Source: Thamnaconus septentrionalis (taxonomy: Eukaryota; Chordata; Actinopteri; Tetraodontiformes; Monacanthidae). From it: a stretch of 64,000 bases of DNA. Every line of letters begins with the position of its first letter. The stretch's first letter is position 1. The DNA is taken from positions 11,993,001-12,057,000 of the forward strand of contig CM020511.1 in NCBI GenBank assembly GCA_009823395.1, read 5' to 3'. Of the stretch, positions 46,501 through 58,600 are shown one piece after another. The notes beneath the pieces are model-generated. The model did no database searches, had not been told where the DNA came from, and saw only the letters and a list, made by a program, of their open reading frames with translations. Made by a program: the position numbers and the translations under genes.

Positions 46501-47589
46501 GAGGGGCCGACGCAGGGCTCACTTCTCACCCTCTCCTCTCCCTAATGAGATGAGTGGTGGGGTGATGGTGGGGGGGGGCTTTAAGAGGTCTCTCCCTTTG
46601 CTTTCCCCATCCGTCAGGTGGCCGCGCGGGGCTGGCCTGGCCTGGAGAGCGCACACGCTGACCGTGTCATCTGGAACACCTGCAGCGCGATTCCTCACAC
46701 TTAGGCGGCAGGCGGGGAACAGAACAGTGGGGGGCTGGAGGGGCGGGAACAAGCGGGCGGAAAGGTTAACAAAGTGGCGCGACACCGGAAAGATCTGATA
46801 ATCCCTCCTGGTGACATGGAAATAGAACGTATCCCTTTTTTTTTTTTTTTACCCCCCTCTGGAGGCGATCTGGAGCAGCGCGGTAAATACTAAACGCATC
46901 CTCGGGACGGCTCGTTGGGAGAGAAAATAGTTTCAACACAGCCTGCGGTCGGGATTAGCCCTCACTTTTAAGTTATGACGTTCGTTTGGTTACGCTGTGC
47001 GTAAAGCGGGATTAAGGATTCGGATTGGAAACTATACATCAAGGCAGACGCCGTCCGTCCCCAATCAGAAGAGACGTCAGCCAAAACGCACAAAACGCTC
47101 AAACTTAATGCAGCGTTCCAAAAAAAAAAAAAAAAAACAAAAAGAGTCCAGGCTAATTCTGTTAACTCTGCAGCTGCTCTGATAAAAAGAGGTTCTTTCT
47201 GCGATGCGTGTGGAGTGAAACCATGCTGCACAAAGCTCTTGGAACTCGCAGACATTTTCCACTTTAGCGCTTTAATTGGACTTAGACTTAAAACTACCGG
47301 TCAGCCTCGGAGCAATTTGGCTAATGCGCTCAAGAATTTGAAAGTTCTCAGACTCCTGCGCATTAAATGGCGGTCTAAAGGACACCGGTGTGACATAAGT
47401 GCACTACTGCAGTGTGTGCCGAAATTGTCTTCATGCTACGAGGTGAAAAATAAAAAAAAACAAAAAAAACAAAGAAGCATAAGAAACATGAACAAAGAAA
47501 AAGCAGCGAAAGGAAAAACAGTATTCAGGACACTATAAACACACAGAATAAAAATTATTATTGAGAGCTGCAAATGATCAGAACACAAC

Positions 47590-47900
47590 TGAACGCCAAA
47601 ACATAAAATGACACAAAAGAAGGGTTTTCAAAGATAGCATCACCACCTTTGTGCATTTGTTCAATATGCAAATATCCATTTGACAAATCCAATGGAATGC
47701 TGCGTTTCCTATATTATCTTGGTGGCTGTACGACCTGATGTGACCGTATTGTTTAGCGTAGTCCCTCTGTCCACAATGATAGAATAAATGCAAATGGAAA
47801 CAACGTTTTGTGCCGTTAAAAGGCTTGCGAGATGAATTGTGCACGTGGACTGTATGTGCACACCTCTCATTTGATTTCCCTCATTTCGTCTCCCTTCATA
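47590..47900. promoter_or_regulatory. CNE-like block with two POU octamers
   Basis: Perfect ATGCAAAT octamers occur at 47,666-47,673 and 47,788-47,795, in the same orientation 122 bp apart. They sit in unique sequence with TTGACAAATCCAATGG and TGCACGTGGACTG motifs. Two perfect octamers within 130 bp is more than chance predicts locally; POU/SOX enhancer function is inference. Confidence 0.3.
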
Positions 47901-50900
47901 AAACCACTGTACTTTACGAGCAAAGCTATATCTGCAGCTTAAAAGTACCAACCTCTGAAAACCCCTGTGACCGCCACTGACTCCTACGCCACTGGTTTTC
48001 TTTTCTCTGCTGTTCTGAATCCTGTCAACTCCTATTAATCAAACATAAGCTGAGACAATACAGTGACACAAAAGCTGGTCTCACTTTGTTGACAAAGTCG
48101 AGAGCTCTCAAGAGGGTCATGCAAGGAGCTTTTACTTTCTCGTGCTACTGCTGTCAGAACAGTTTAAAAAAAAAATAGTAGCTATTATTTTTCAAAGTAT
48201 TACACTAAACCACGTCTACTTCAAGTTAACAAAGATTACAAAGATCCCTGTGAGGAACCAACTTGACAGCCCAACATATTTTCCCAAAGGGCAGGTGTTG
48301 ACTGTGGGACCATTTTTCAACCCAGAACTCCTGTGAAGTTATCAAGAGATCACAGAGAAGTTGTTAAGGAGGAGCCGTCCACGTAAAACATCAAGACTGG
48401 GGCAGAACGTCGTTTTCAGGGGGGCCGAGTTTCCGCGTTCGATCACATTTCATGTAATTATGACAGCATGGGGGACATTAATGAGAGGAGAAGCACCTTG
48501 CTGTGAAGGGTTGAAGGTACACACACACGCGCGCCCGCTAACAGCCAATTACTGTGAAATGTTTCACTTCATTAAAGTGATCTGCTTATCTAATCTAATG
48601 GAAAATTCACAGGCTGCGAAGGGAAGGCACAGGCGAGATTTCAAAGAGTCCAATCATTTCCTTTCCCTGCGTCGCTGTTAAATTGCGAGTCATCCTCCCG
48701 TCGTCACGGTGATGCAGGGCTTTAAGCTGATTATGGCGGGTCCCTCTCCAAGTTACACCATCTCCCCCCAGGAAAACAACAACAACAAAGCCTTCTAGCA
48801 TTTCAGGGGCTGTGCCGAACCGAGACAAAAACTGAGACTGCACTTTGCAGTTTTGACTTTATCGGGGATGACACGGGGAGCAATTCCAGCTGCTGCTGTG
48901 CTTTAACAAAAAACAAACAAACAAAACCAGATGGCTAGCTTATTTTTAAGCAGCCACAGACAACTGAAATAAACCCACATAATTCAGTTTTTTTTTTCCA
49001 ACGCACACCATCGATCATATCTCGAGCTAAGAGGTGCTAAAAATGTTCCGAAAGTAAAGCAAGTAAGTATCTGACTTTTGAAGAAATGTCCCAATCAATG
49101 AGATCATCAGCTCAAATAGGGGGACCTAGACTGAAACCCTTCAAGTGTTTGCTGCTCGGCTCATGAAAAAGTGGCAGATAGTTTTCAAGTGAGCCATGTA
49201 TTGAAACTTTCTCATGAGTCATATCATTTCATTCGATGATTTCAATGATTATGATTCATCAACTTGGAACTTGATGAAACTCATTACTCCTTTCTGAGGA
49301 CCTCAAATCTGTTTTAATTTAAGGCTTCAATTAAAAGAGAAGATAAATACTTTGTGTATAAGCCATTTATTTGAATTAACTATATAATTATTAATAAAAC
49401 TGACAACACAAGACATAATAGAGGTTCAGTTGATAATCCAGGATCCTTTATCCCTGATTGAGGAGTTTCCCCTGATATGGATCCGATTCACGCAACAAGT
49501 TTTCAAGCATTAAAAAGGATCCAAACAAATGTAGTTTTTACTTCTGTGATTTCTATTTCAGACAGGCATAAAAGCTGGAAGACGCAACTTAAAACAGTCA
49601 CGATCAATCATAGTAAAAAAATTAAAGGGTTAAAAAAAAAATCGTGAAACAAAAGCGCTGTGGAACAAAAGGATGATGGCAGTTGATGTTTCTAATGCAT
49701 TTCAATCTCCAGTAAAAGACTTTCGAAAGGTTACAGATAATTACGCAAAATTAATTGGAAGTTAATTCTGCGATTCCTTTGTCTCCTAAGCATGAACCCC
49801 CCACCGCAGCCACACGCCAGTGGAGCCATGTGGTTCCGGCTGACACGAGGGGACCTTGTCTCCTCCTATCTCCAAATCAGGACATCCTTGTGTGAGGATG
49901 TTTTCCCTGCCGAGCTTCATTAGGCTAGCCTTGTGTTTCAGCTTAATTGTCTCTGGGCGTGCAGAGCATCCTGACAAACACTATCAGCATCCAAGCATGT
50001 AATGGATTGAGCAGAATTCTTTCAGACATGCAGGGGGGCATCGTGGGGGGGCAGCAGGTATCACCCGGGCTTGGGTTTGCTGAGAGCCGCTGGCCATAAA
50101 ACGGCAGTGACACGGCGTGCTCGGCCTCGTTCGGGGCTGATGGAGCTATTTCTCAGAAAGCAGAGACGGGATAAGCATGTAGCCGGCCAACGGCTATGGC
50201 CACAACTGCAAACAAATCAGGCCTAATAGTGCAGAATCTATCCAACGCATTAAATCCATCCAGTTTTAGATGCGCATCTATTCCCTACCCACTGCGTAAG
50301 AGATGACTGATGAGAAGAGGTGGTAAATAAAGATACCAGCTGTGCTCGATCCTGGATGGAATCCAGGGTGTGTGCGGGAGAAGTGAAGTATTGATCAGAG
50401 GCAGGATTAGCTGGGCCAGCACGCAGCTATATCAGCAACAACCGAGAGGAGGTACAGAGGTAAGAAAACAACATATCCAGCAGCCACATAATAAAGCAGG
50501 TATGGCTTGTGAAAAGCTGCTCATAAGAAATTAGAAGTTACAGTTAATATGGTCTGTTTGCGTAACAAAGCAACAATATGGGCACAAAACAACAAACTGC
50601 TATATTTATAAATATAGTTATATAAAATAGTTCAAAATAACTAGTGGTTTTATTAGGTGTTGTATGATGCTATATAGTAGGTAGGCCACAATATTGCATC
50701 AGCGCAATTGAAGAGTCGAGTCTAGATAGTACATGGATTTAATCAGGTTTCATGATATAACACTAACATCCCAGCTTGTGTAAGGCCTGAGTGACATCAA
50801 GAGTGGTGTCACCAAAGATGCTATAACCTGATGAGATGAAGCGGGTCAAGCAAGCTGAGAAAACCAGCACTGCATCAGAATAATTATTACAAGATGGAAA

Positions 50901-51609
50901 CTGCTCACAAAAAAACAAGTGTATATAATATGTAACATTATTTGGCATAAAAAAACACTAAATGCTGCTAAAACGGACACATTGGCTCTTTCATTTTTGG
51001 AAGCCAACTACCTGAATTTATCCGAGAGCAATATATGAGCAACCTTAACATAGTTCTAAATGAACCTGTCAAAATCATAAGGAGCACATTTTAGAATTTG
51101 AAACTTGTTTAACATTCCTGATTTCTCCTTCTCCAAAATAAGTGTTGACTTTTTGTTTCACTGCTTTGCCGATTCCAGAAAATCATGCAAGCGTAAGCGG
51201 TGCAAATTGGGTATGAACTGGATATACTGGATATAAAAAGTCAGTCTTAGGCAACTGTATGGCACCTGTTATGATCACTGGTTTAATGTAGTTTATAGAG
51301 TAAATACAAGGATTAACTTCCTCTCTGTGAGATCTTTACAAACTGGGCCTTGAAACACAGATATAAACCAGGACCAAAATAGAGCCTCAACAACAATTTA
51401 CGGTCTAAAAACACTCTTCTGGGCCGGAATGCTGCAGTGGAATTTCAAAAGGGGTCCACTTTGCTGCAGTGATATGACTCATCTTCCCTTCTGTCCCCCG
51501 TCTGTCCCATTGTCTGTACCTCTCCATTGTTTACATCCCTCCCTCTAGTCCGTCATCTCTCCTTTCTCCCCGATTTATTCCTCGGCTGCGCCTGGCGGCA
51601 CAGGCAGAG

Positions 51610-51940
51610 GCTGATTGCGGAACCGTTCCCTAAGCTAATAGGGGTCACGCTAGTCTGCTAGGAAACACAAGGCCATTATGAAAATATTCAGTCAATTACT
51701 GGCCAATGAGCAAACACCCCCTCAGTCATTTTGGACTTGCATATACGCGGCAGGGCTAATGGTTTGCGATGTGCTGTTGTTATCCGCCCAGGGTCATCTA
51801 ATCTCCCGTCTCCCGGAGGAGCTCAGAAATGTGCCCGAGATTGCTTGTGTCACCGCTGGATTGCCATGGATATGGTCTCCTCACAGCGAGCGAAAAAAGC
51901 CTCCACGTGAATTTGGCCCGCCACTTGTCAGATAGATGCA
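51610..51940. promoter_or_regulatory. CNE-like block
   Basis: Repeat-free, balanced sequence with AAGCTAATAGGGGTCACGCTAG, CCATTATGAAAATATTCAGTCAATTACTGGCCAATGAGC and GGGCTAATGG segments (homeodomain cores, an inverted CCAAT, an AGGTCA-like half site). The DNA on both sides is AT-rich and plain. An 85-codon open frame across it (51,678-51,935) has no family resemblance. It is among the best-looking enhancer candidates in the window, but this is a judgement of texture. Confidence 0.3.
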
Positions 51941-53364
51941 TCGTGTTCGATTTCAGTGTCCAAACACCACCTTAATTGTATTTTTGCATAGGTTTTACCC
52001 TCGTTTTCAAGTGAAACGTGAATACTCGTTTGACTCTGAGCAGTTAGGGATTGCTTCCCAGTTAATGTCCTCATATTTCACCATTTAATGGAGCGTCATG
52101 AGGCTGTTTGGTTTTTTTTTTTCCCCAACCATTTTAGGACAGCTATAACTTTCATAGATGGTGTGTTTTGGGTAACATTAGAGCCATCGTCTTAACTCAC
52201 TGCAACAAGGTTAAAACACGGAAACTGATAAACTGTGATAAATATTGTTTCCGCTGAACAGAATGTGGGTTTAGCAGGCTGGGTAAATTTAATATGGGTT
52301 ATTAAACTTCTTAATTCTGCTGCCATAATGAATTTAAATATGAGATAACATGGAGGGGGATGGAGAGGGAAAAAAAGTACGCTCATAAAAAGTAAGCTTC
52401 TTGTAAAACTAACGGCCCCAGAATTCTATAAGTGTGATGAAGTTTTTAAAAGATATTGTGGGACACAGCGCAGGCTTAAATTTTCTCTGCGCACATTTTA
52501 ATTAAGATGGCAGAAATAGGACCAGGCCTTGCAGGCGATTTTAGCAGCGTCTACAGATTTTGAGTCGGGGGCGGGGGGAGAGAGAGGATGAGCGTGTATA
52601 TTAAAAACTGAAGGGCCCTCTGAGACCTTCTACGATATGAAAGTCTGCGAAGGCAACCGCTGTCTGTCTTAATATATTTCAAAAACATCGAAAAGTGTTT
52701 TCTCCCCTTAGGGGAAGAGCAACTTCAGTGTAAATTCCTATCTGCAAAGACGACATGTCAATACAGATTTACTTGTGTCTACCGGCAGGATAACAAACTC
52801 ATTTGCACGTAAAGCAAGTCAGATTTCTATCAAGCTTCTTGAGCACTTTATTTCTGAATGACAACACCTTAATGGGTAGCCTAAGAACTTTTCTATATAC
52901 TGCAGATGTAAATATTACTTCAATTTTATTAAAAAAAAGAAGACGTTAGTCATGATAAATGTCGACCGTGTCATATTTGGGTTTCCACACATCATGCTTG
53001 GATGCAATTATAATGTTACTTCCAGAGGGTGAAATTGAGTCTAATTAAAAAAAAAAAAAACTGAAAAAGGCTCAAAAGCAGCATAAATTGAATAAAATGT
53101 TCTAGTAATTCCATACTGTTCTTTTCAAACAAGAGTTTCACGATCATACTACAACTTGTTTAGCGTCAATATTTTGTTGCGATACGTTTATTGTTGGAAC
53201 GATGAATTATCACATTTTTGAATAAGAAGTTCTAGTGAGTAAAGTGATGCAAATTAGGTTGCAATGCAACATCGATCACATTATAACCTCAGAAGTTTAC
53301 AACCATACATCTCATTTAAAACGAGACACTGATCTAGTTTTCTTTCTTATAATACATTGCACAA

Positions 53365-53513
53365 CTGTGAATGGTTGTTGTCTCACTGTGTGGCCCTGAA
53401 ATAACCAGAGACTTATACAGAGTGGACCGTCAAAGACAGCTGGGATTGGCTACAGAAACCCCGAGTGCAGGAGAAGTAGTGATATAAAATAGACAGATTT
53501 ACAGGTAGATGGC
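53365..53513 (+). repeat. 3' fragment of the tRNA-related SINE-like repeat
   Basis: TGTGAATGGTTGTTGTCTC, GTGTGGCCCTGA, and then GACAGCTGGGATTGGCTACAG and AAACCCCGAGTGCAGGA follow the right-half order of the family at 55,061 (its GTGAATGGTTGTCTGTCTC, ATGTGGCCCTG, CAGCTGGGATAG-CTCCAGC blocks). The left half is missing and the copy is well decayed. The ORF starting at 53,509 begins at its edge and is unrelated. Confidence 0.6.
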
Positions 53514-55050
53514 AGCAATATCCAGAAAACAGAACTTATGGGGAGACAGCAACATTCCTAGAATTAGTACATTAAACAAAGCCAAGTTCAGTCAAGAACA
53601 AACCAAACATCACCTTTTATCAACATCTTCCGCACTCTTCTTTGGTGGGGGCATATTGCCATCTGAACAGAACAAAGAGCCACCTAAAGCTCATTTCAAT
53701 GCATCACCTCCGAATACAGTATAAGTATTGCATAAACACAGAAGAAAAGGAAACTTCTGGAAATTTCTGCAAGTGAACTTTCTATTTCAGGAGATTTGAC
53801 TCCTTTGATCATTTCCATTCTGGCCACAATACTTGTTAGATTTTTTTTTTTTTCCAGGAAAACAAAAATAGAGTGAATACAGTGAATTACGTCCCATCCA
53901 GAATGATGGGTAAAGCAGCTGATTCACATAGTTTCCTCTACAAGTGTTTTCCTTAAAATAACTTGTACTTTCAAGCCCACAGGTGCAGCGCCATCTTCAG
54001 CACATTACATAAAATATGACGAACGGTGGCTCTGTTTAAAAAAAACACAAAAAAGAGCCGGCCCAGTCAATGAAAGAGTCTATGCTAAAAATGAACCATT
54101 TAGAGAGATATAGATGAGAAAGCCTCGCAACAAGAGCCATTTTTTAACATGAAGGATGACGATTCTCTGATCTCGCCACTTTGAAGAGAGAAACACGGCT
54201 CCATCCGGGAAGCGCGCAGGCCCCCGAGATTCCACTGTGCCAAGAAAACTACGAAGAATTTCCTCTTCCAAATCTGCCTTCCCAAGTTTATTTCAGCCGG
54301 CCGGGCCGAGCTGACATTTCTGCGTTTGTGCAGGCTCCCCCGTGATGCTTGCAAGCAACCAAAAACAAAACGGGGGGAAGGGAGAGGGGGCGCGCCCCAG
54401 CTCTCCCACAGTGTAGCTCATGGCAAGGTATGTACGGGAGCTGGAGCGCTGTCAGTTTGAGTTAAGGCCTCGGACACATTCGGTTTGGGGACTGCTCTTT
54501 GCTGAGTCACTCCCCTCTGCGAGATTTTTAGCTTGCAGAGACAAATGCCCGTGGAGCGTCAGTCAAAAGTGACCCATCCCCTTCGCCTTGAATCAATTAG
54601 CTTCCGTGCAGTGTCCCACAGTGGAACCAAAGGCAATGTACCCTCAACTTAAGTGACGGAGCAAAATTGGATCTTGGTTTGCTGACAGCGTCGCCTTCTC
54701 CCCATCGCGTTACGTGGCGTAAGCTTTGTGACGCATGTCATCTGGCTGTCACATTGTCACTCTGCTTACACGAGAGGAGGGTGTGGGGATGGGGGGGCAC
54801 TTGAGGCATGCCTATACTTGACCCTGACAGCTGTTTGGGGGATACATTTTGACACTGGATCAGAATTGGCTGAGTTGGCAGAAAATGTCCAAAGATTTTC
54901 ATAATGTCTTCAAATACTTTAACAGCTGTCTATATGTAACACAATTGTGGATTTTTCTGTGATTTTCTCCCATGACTTGTTTCGAAATATCTTCGTCATA
55001 AGCCTGACAAAGATGGGAGACATGCCCACAGGTCACGATTACCTGAATTG
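53514..55050. other. Noncoding DNA
   Basis: No gene seen. Poly-T at about 53,840-53,855. The stretch 54,390-54,760 is balanced and repeat-free and may be regulatory; GGGGGGG patches follow near 54,785. Confidence 0.5.
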
Positions 55051-55060
55051 GAATTCTAAC

Positions 55061-55339
55061 TGGGGCCACATGGTGGTGCAGTGGTTAGCACTGTGGGTTC
55101 GATCCCCAGTGGGTTCAGTCCCCTGACCTGGGACCTTCCTGTGTGGACTTTGCATGTTCTTTCAGGGTACGCCGGATTCCTCCCATGGGCCAAAAACATA
55201 TCTTTCAATGTGGCCTTGCCATGAACTGGCGACTTGTCAAAGGTGTACCCTGCCTTTGCCCAGTTACAGCTGGGATAGACTCCAGCAAACCCCTGCCACC
55301 CAGACTGCAGGACAAAGCGGCTATAGAAGATGGATGGGT
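55061..55339 (+). repeat. SINE-like retroposon with A/B boxes and target-site duplication
   Basis: A near full-length copy of a common fish repeat. The head reads GGCCACATGGTGGTGCAGTGG, with a box-A-like TGGTGCAGTGG and a textbook box B GGTTCGATCCC, as in a tRNA-derived RNA polymerase III promoter. The body follows as TGTGTGGACTTTGCATGTTC, CCGGATTCCTCCCATGGGCC, ATGTGGCCTTGCCATGAACTGGCGAC, AGCTGGGATAGACTCCAGC and a tail GATGGATGGG. The flanks match: GGAATTCTAA just before it (from 55,050) and GGAATTTCTAA just after (from 55,340), with one indel, which is the expected duplication from LINE-driven insertion. Some internal parts, for example the second tRNA arm, are deleted. Fragments of the same family lie at 11,129 and 53,365. 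Confidence 0.85.
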
Positions 55340-55350
55340 GGAATTTCTAA

Positions 55351-55606
55351 GTGGTGGAGGGCGCAGATTGATCGCTTTGAAAACCAACATCAAGAATACA
55401 TGTCAAAACACATCATGGGACATCAGGAGCTAAAGACTGCCCCCCGCGACCTTCCTCCTCCCTATGCAATCAGTGAATTAGGTCACATGTACGGCCCACA
55501 GTGCATCGCAGGCCAAGTTGACCGAGAGGAGCATGGCTGGTTTGTTGATGTACTCAAGGGAGGAGACAACGCAGTGGGGTCACTGGGCTGGGTTCCTGTG
55601 GCTTAG
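55351..55606 (+). other. Open reading frame continuing out of the SINE (unassigned)
   Basis: A frame that enters from the SINE stays open for about 85 codons of unique sequence to a TAG at 55,604-55,606. The unique part encodes a mixed, soluble-looking peptide (segments RFENQHQEYMSKHIMGHQ and CIAGQVDREEHGWFVDVL) without low complexity. I recognise no domain. There is no clear acceptor AG in a pyrimidine context at its left edge, because the SINE sits there. It is probably chance, but its composition looks more protein-like than that of the other frames nearby. Confidence 0.12.
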
Positions 55607-58600
55607 CATGGAAAATCCTCACTAATCCTCCAACCAGCCCCATGGTGCCGTTTACTGTACGAAGGCTAAAGCTATTATGGACGCAGACCTTGCACGTCCA
55701 GCCTGTGTGAGCTACAACCTACAACTGCGCCCAAGCAGGCCCCAACACCACTGTACACCTGTACTCTTTTCAAGAGCACTGCTCAGTGTAATTCATCCTC
55801 CTTACGTTTCCTTTGGGATTAGCGACAGTGAGGCAGGAAGCCTGATGAAAGAGAGATGGTAATGGCATGGAAGAGAAGGAAGGAAACAAAGTATTCCTCT
55901 GGGTATTTACATGCAACCAAAATAAGGAAGGACTGAGGGAGGTGGGGCTTCGTGACAGCCTCCCACTGGAGTTTACAACAGCTGTCAATGTTTGGGAAGG
56001 ACTGATATATTGTGTACTTGGATACTGAACCTGGCAGGAGTCTTACTTGATTTATTGAGGGGAAAAAGCCTTGATTGAAAAGAAAAATACTGCAGGCCAC
56101 CACTGGGGGTTAGTTCACTGCAATGTTTTGGCCTTACACTAATCTCTGTAAACACAACCAACGTTTGTATAACACGCGCCAGAGTCTCATCTGTTGCCAT
56201 ACCACCTGCATCTTATGAAGATGCATAAAGCACAAAAATTTCATTTGGCAATAAAAAATGTTATTACTTTTTTGTTTTGTTTTGTTTTGTTTTTTAAATT
56301 AAGAAATGTCCTATCATAAAAGAGCTGGACAGAATGGAGAATGTAAGAAAGTCCTTATTTAAACACATCTTTGTTTATAGTATACATTTTGTATACTCTA
56401 GTACAAAAGCCATAAAGCGCAATAACAGAAGAAGAACTTCCAGATTGATTGCTGGGATAAAATTGTAAGAGAAGGCAACAAATCACTGTGTCACTGGCCC
56501 CATCGTTATTTAATTGCTTTCAAGACTCCCCTGTTAACCCTCCACCCCGTCTGTCTGCCTCTATCAGCTTTCTATCAGTCACCAACCTTAACTATTACTC
56601 CAAAAACTCGACATCACAAAAATGAACTCCCTGTGAAATACAGCTGCTGCTAAAGCAAACAGGGGAAAGGTTCGCTAAATCTGCTGATGACTGTCAATTC
56701 AAATACCAATGCCTCCATGCCAATGTTAAATTAACATTTAGACTACTACCGTGCTAGTATGTTCGGACAGTAAGTAGATTACACAATTGTAGAAAGTGTT
56801 ACATCATTCATCATCGAACGGCTATTTTTTTTAGATTAAACATTAATTTGTAAAACTAAATTCAAAAATGCAACAGGACAGTGAAAGTAAATCATAAAGA
56901 ATGAGATTTTTTACAATGCGTGAACAGGGCCAGAGTTGAAAAATCCTTTCAAATAAATGTTTTATACTAATCAGCTTTTCCAGAACGTAAACCAGTGAAC
57001 GGAGTACTCCTCAGATGCAACGTAAGAAATGAGAATGGCTCAGGTTTCTGACTGTGTCATGCAGAAAAGTATGCCAGGTACCTAAAATAGCTCATTTGGA
57101 GAGCGAGACACTGAAAAGTTCTGACAAAGTGCTTTGAAGCTCCCAAAACTTCGGTTGGCGATTAGAGGGTGTGGATAAAGCCTCCCGTTATCGACTTATT
57201 GAGGATAATCATTTTCATGTGGGGGAGCCTCGCGTGCCTCTTTATTCTTCAACACTGCTACCACTTCAGAGTTACAGCCTGGTTTGAACATGGATTAGCC
57301 ATCAGCTGGTTACAAAGCTCTGTCTGCAAAGACCACGGTGGTTTCCACTGGACTGTTTGATTTAACAGCTTCTGCAATACCACCATGAAGCCAGACGTAT
57401 TACAGATAGCCCACAACAATTTGTCGCCCGCTATGTTTCTTGTTTCTCTACAATAAAACAAATGAGAATCATTAATGTCACAGAGAGAGATGCAACTCAC
57501 GGGCCAGTGGTTCTACAACTGAAAAAAGTGGTGGTTTACAAATACAAAAAAAAAAAGGAAAACATCAGTGCTTGGAAACCACAGGGTCTACTTGAGGAGC
57601 CACAATTATCTACAAGGGGACACTGAAGGTTACACTGAAGCCTCCTATTTACTGACACACAATAGAAGGTGAGAGAGCCTTGACCGCGTCATTGTCATAG
57701 CAAGTAATTCCCTGAGCATACAAACAGCATCGACTCATTCTTGGCCGAGCATCTTTTTTCTCTGTCAGGACGAACTCTGCCTGGCAACAAGTCGGACCTG
57801 ATGTCAGTAACTCGGTTCCTGCTCCAGCTGCTGCTGCTGCTGCTCGGGATAACGCAAAGGTGCCTTCACCTCCACCTGCATATGTGTGCGGGTCCCATTA
57901 ATGAGGTTTCAGAGATAAATGAGGTAGTCGCAGCTGCTAAATCACGACACGACTCTGGAGCCTCTCCTCGATGACGGTAGGAGATATGGAGATTTGTCCA
58001 AGCTGAGCTCGACAAACACGGGACTCATCCTGGTGGGTGTAGAAGCGCAGTGACACATTAAGAGAAGGAAAGTGCAGTCGGATTTATTTAAAAAGACCTT
58101 TAATGAAGGCCTGCTAATTGAATTTGTTACTTTCTAAAAATGACGCGTGCACAGTGGTTTCCCCCACTAACTGACTATAGTTCTGTTTCATCCACGTGAA
58201 TCGATTGGTGACAGCGGGCGCTCGCTAATGACAGCAGGGTGAGGGATTAATCAAAGTCAGGGGGACCGTTCATAATTTGATCAGGACAGCCATCATCCAG
58301 AAGTGTGTCGGCGTATGTCAGTGATGGAGATAAATCACTCGTGCTGTGGGGACATAATTCTGTTTACACAGTCCTGTTATGGCAATAATAATTATCAAGG
58401 ACAGAACCCAAGTCTGCAAAATGTCAATCTTTTTTTTTTTTGGGAAAGGTCAAAATTTGATTCAGTTTGGGCATCGTGTAACTGTTAGCAGCTTGTTGGA
58501 ATGTTGTCTGCATCTCCAATGTCCCCTGTGATGTAAGGGCGCTTGTCATTAAGACACCTCAGAGTGGTTGTTTACACAACAATGGCACCTAACGGGAGAT

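Larger units (their letters stand above)
43736..53364. other. Noncoding DNA, about 9.6 kb
   Basis: No gene recognised. Contains a CA microsatellite at 45,965-46,003, homopolymers at 45,788-45,799, 46,299-46,312, 46,838-46,850, 47,120-47,136, 52,108-52,120 and 53,047-53,060, a purine-rich GGGGGTGGAGGAGGGGG patch near 46,185, and a CpG-richer part at 46,490-46,800. Several CNE-like blocks are listed separately. Confidence 0.5.

Noticed and set aside
57741..57974. 77-codon frame with a Leu-rich segment resembling a signal peptide
   Set aside because: The leucines come from a CTG run, the hydrophobic stretch is internal rather than N-terminal, and the rest shows no family resemblance.
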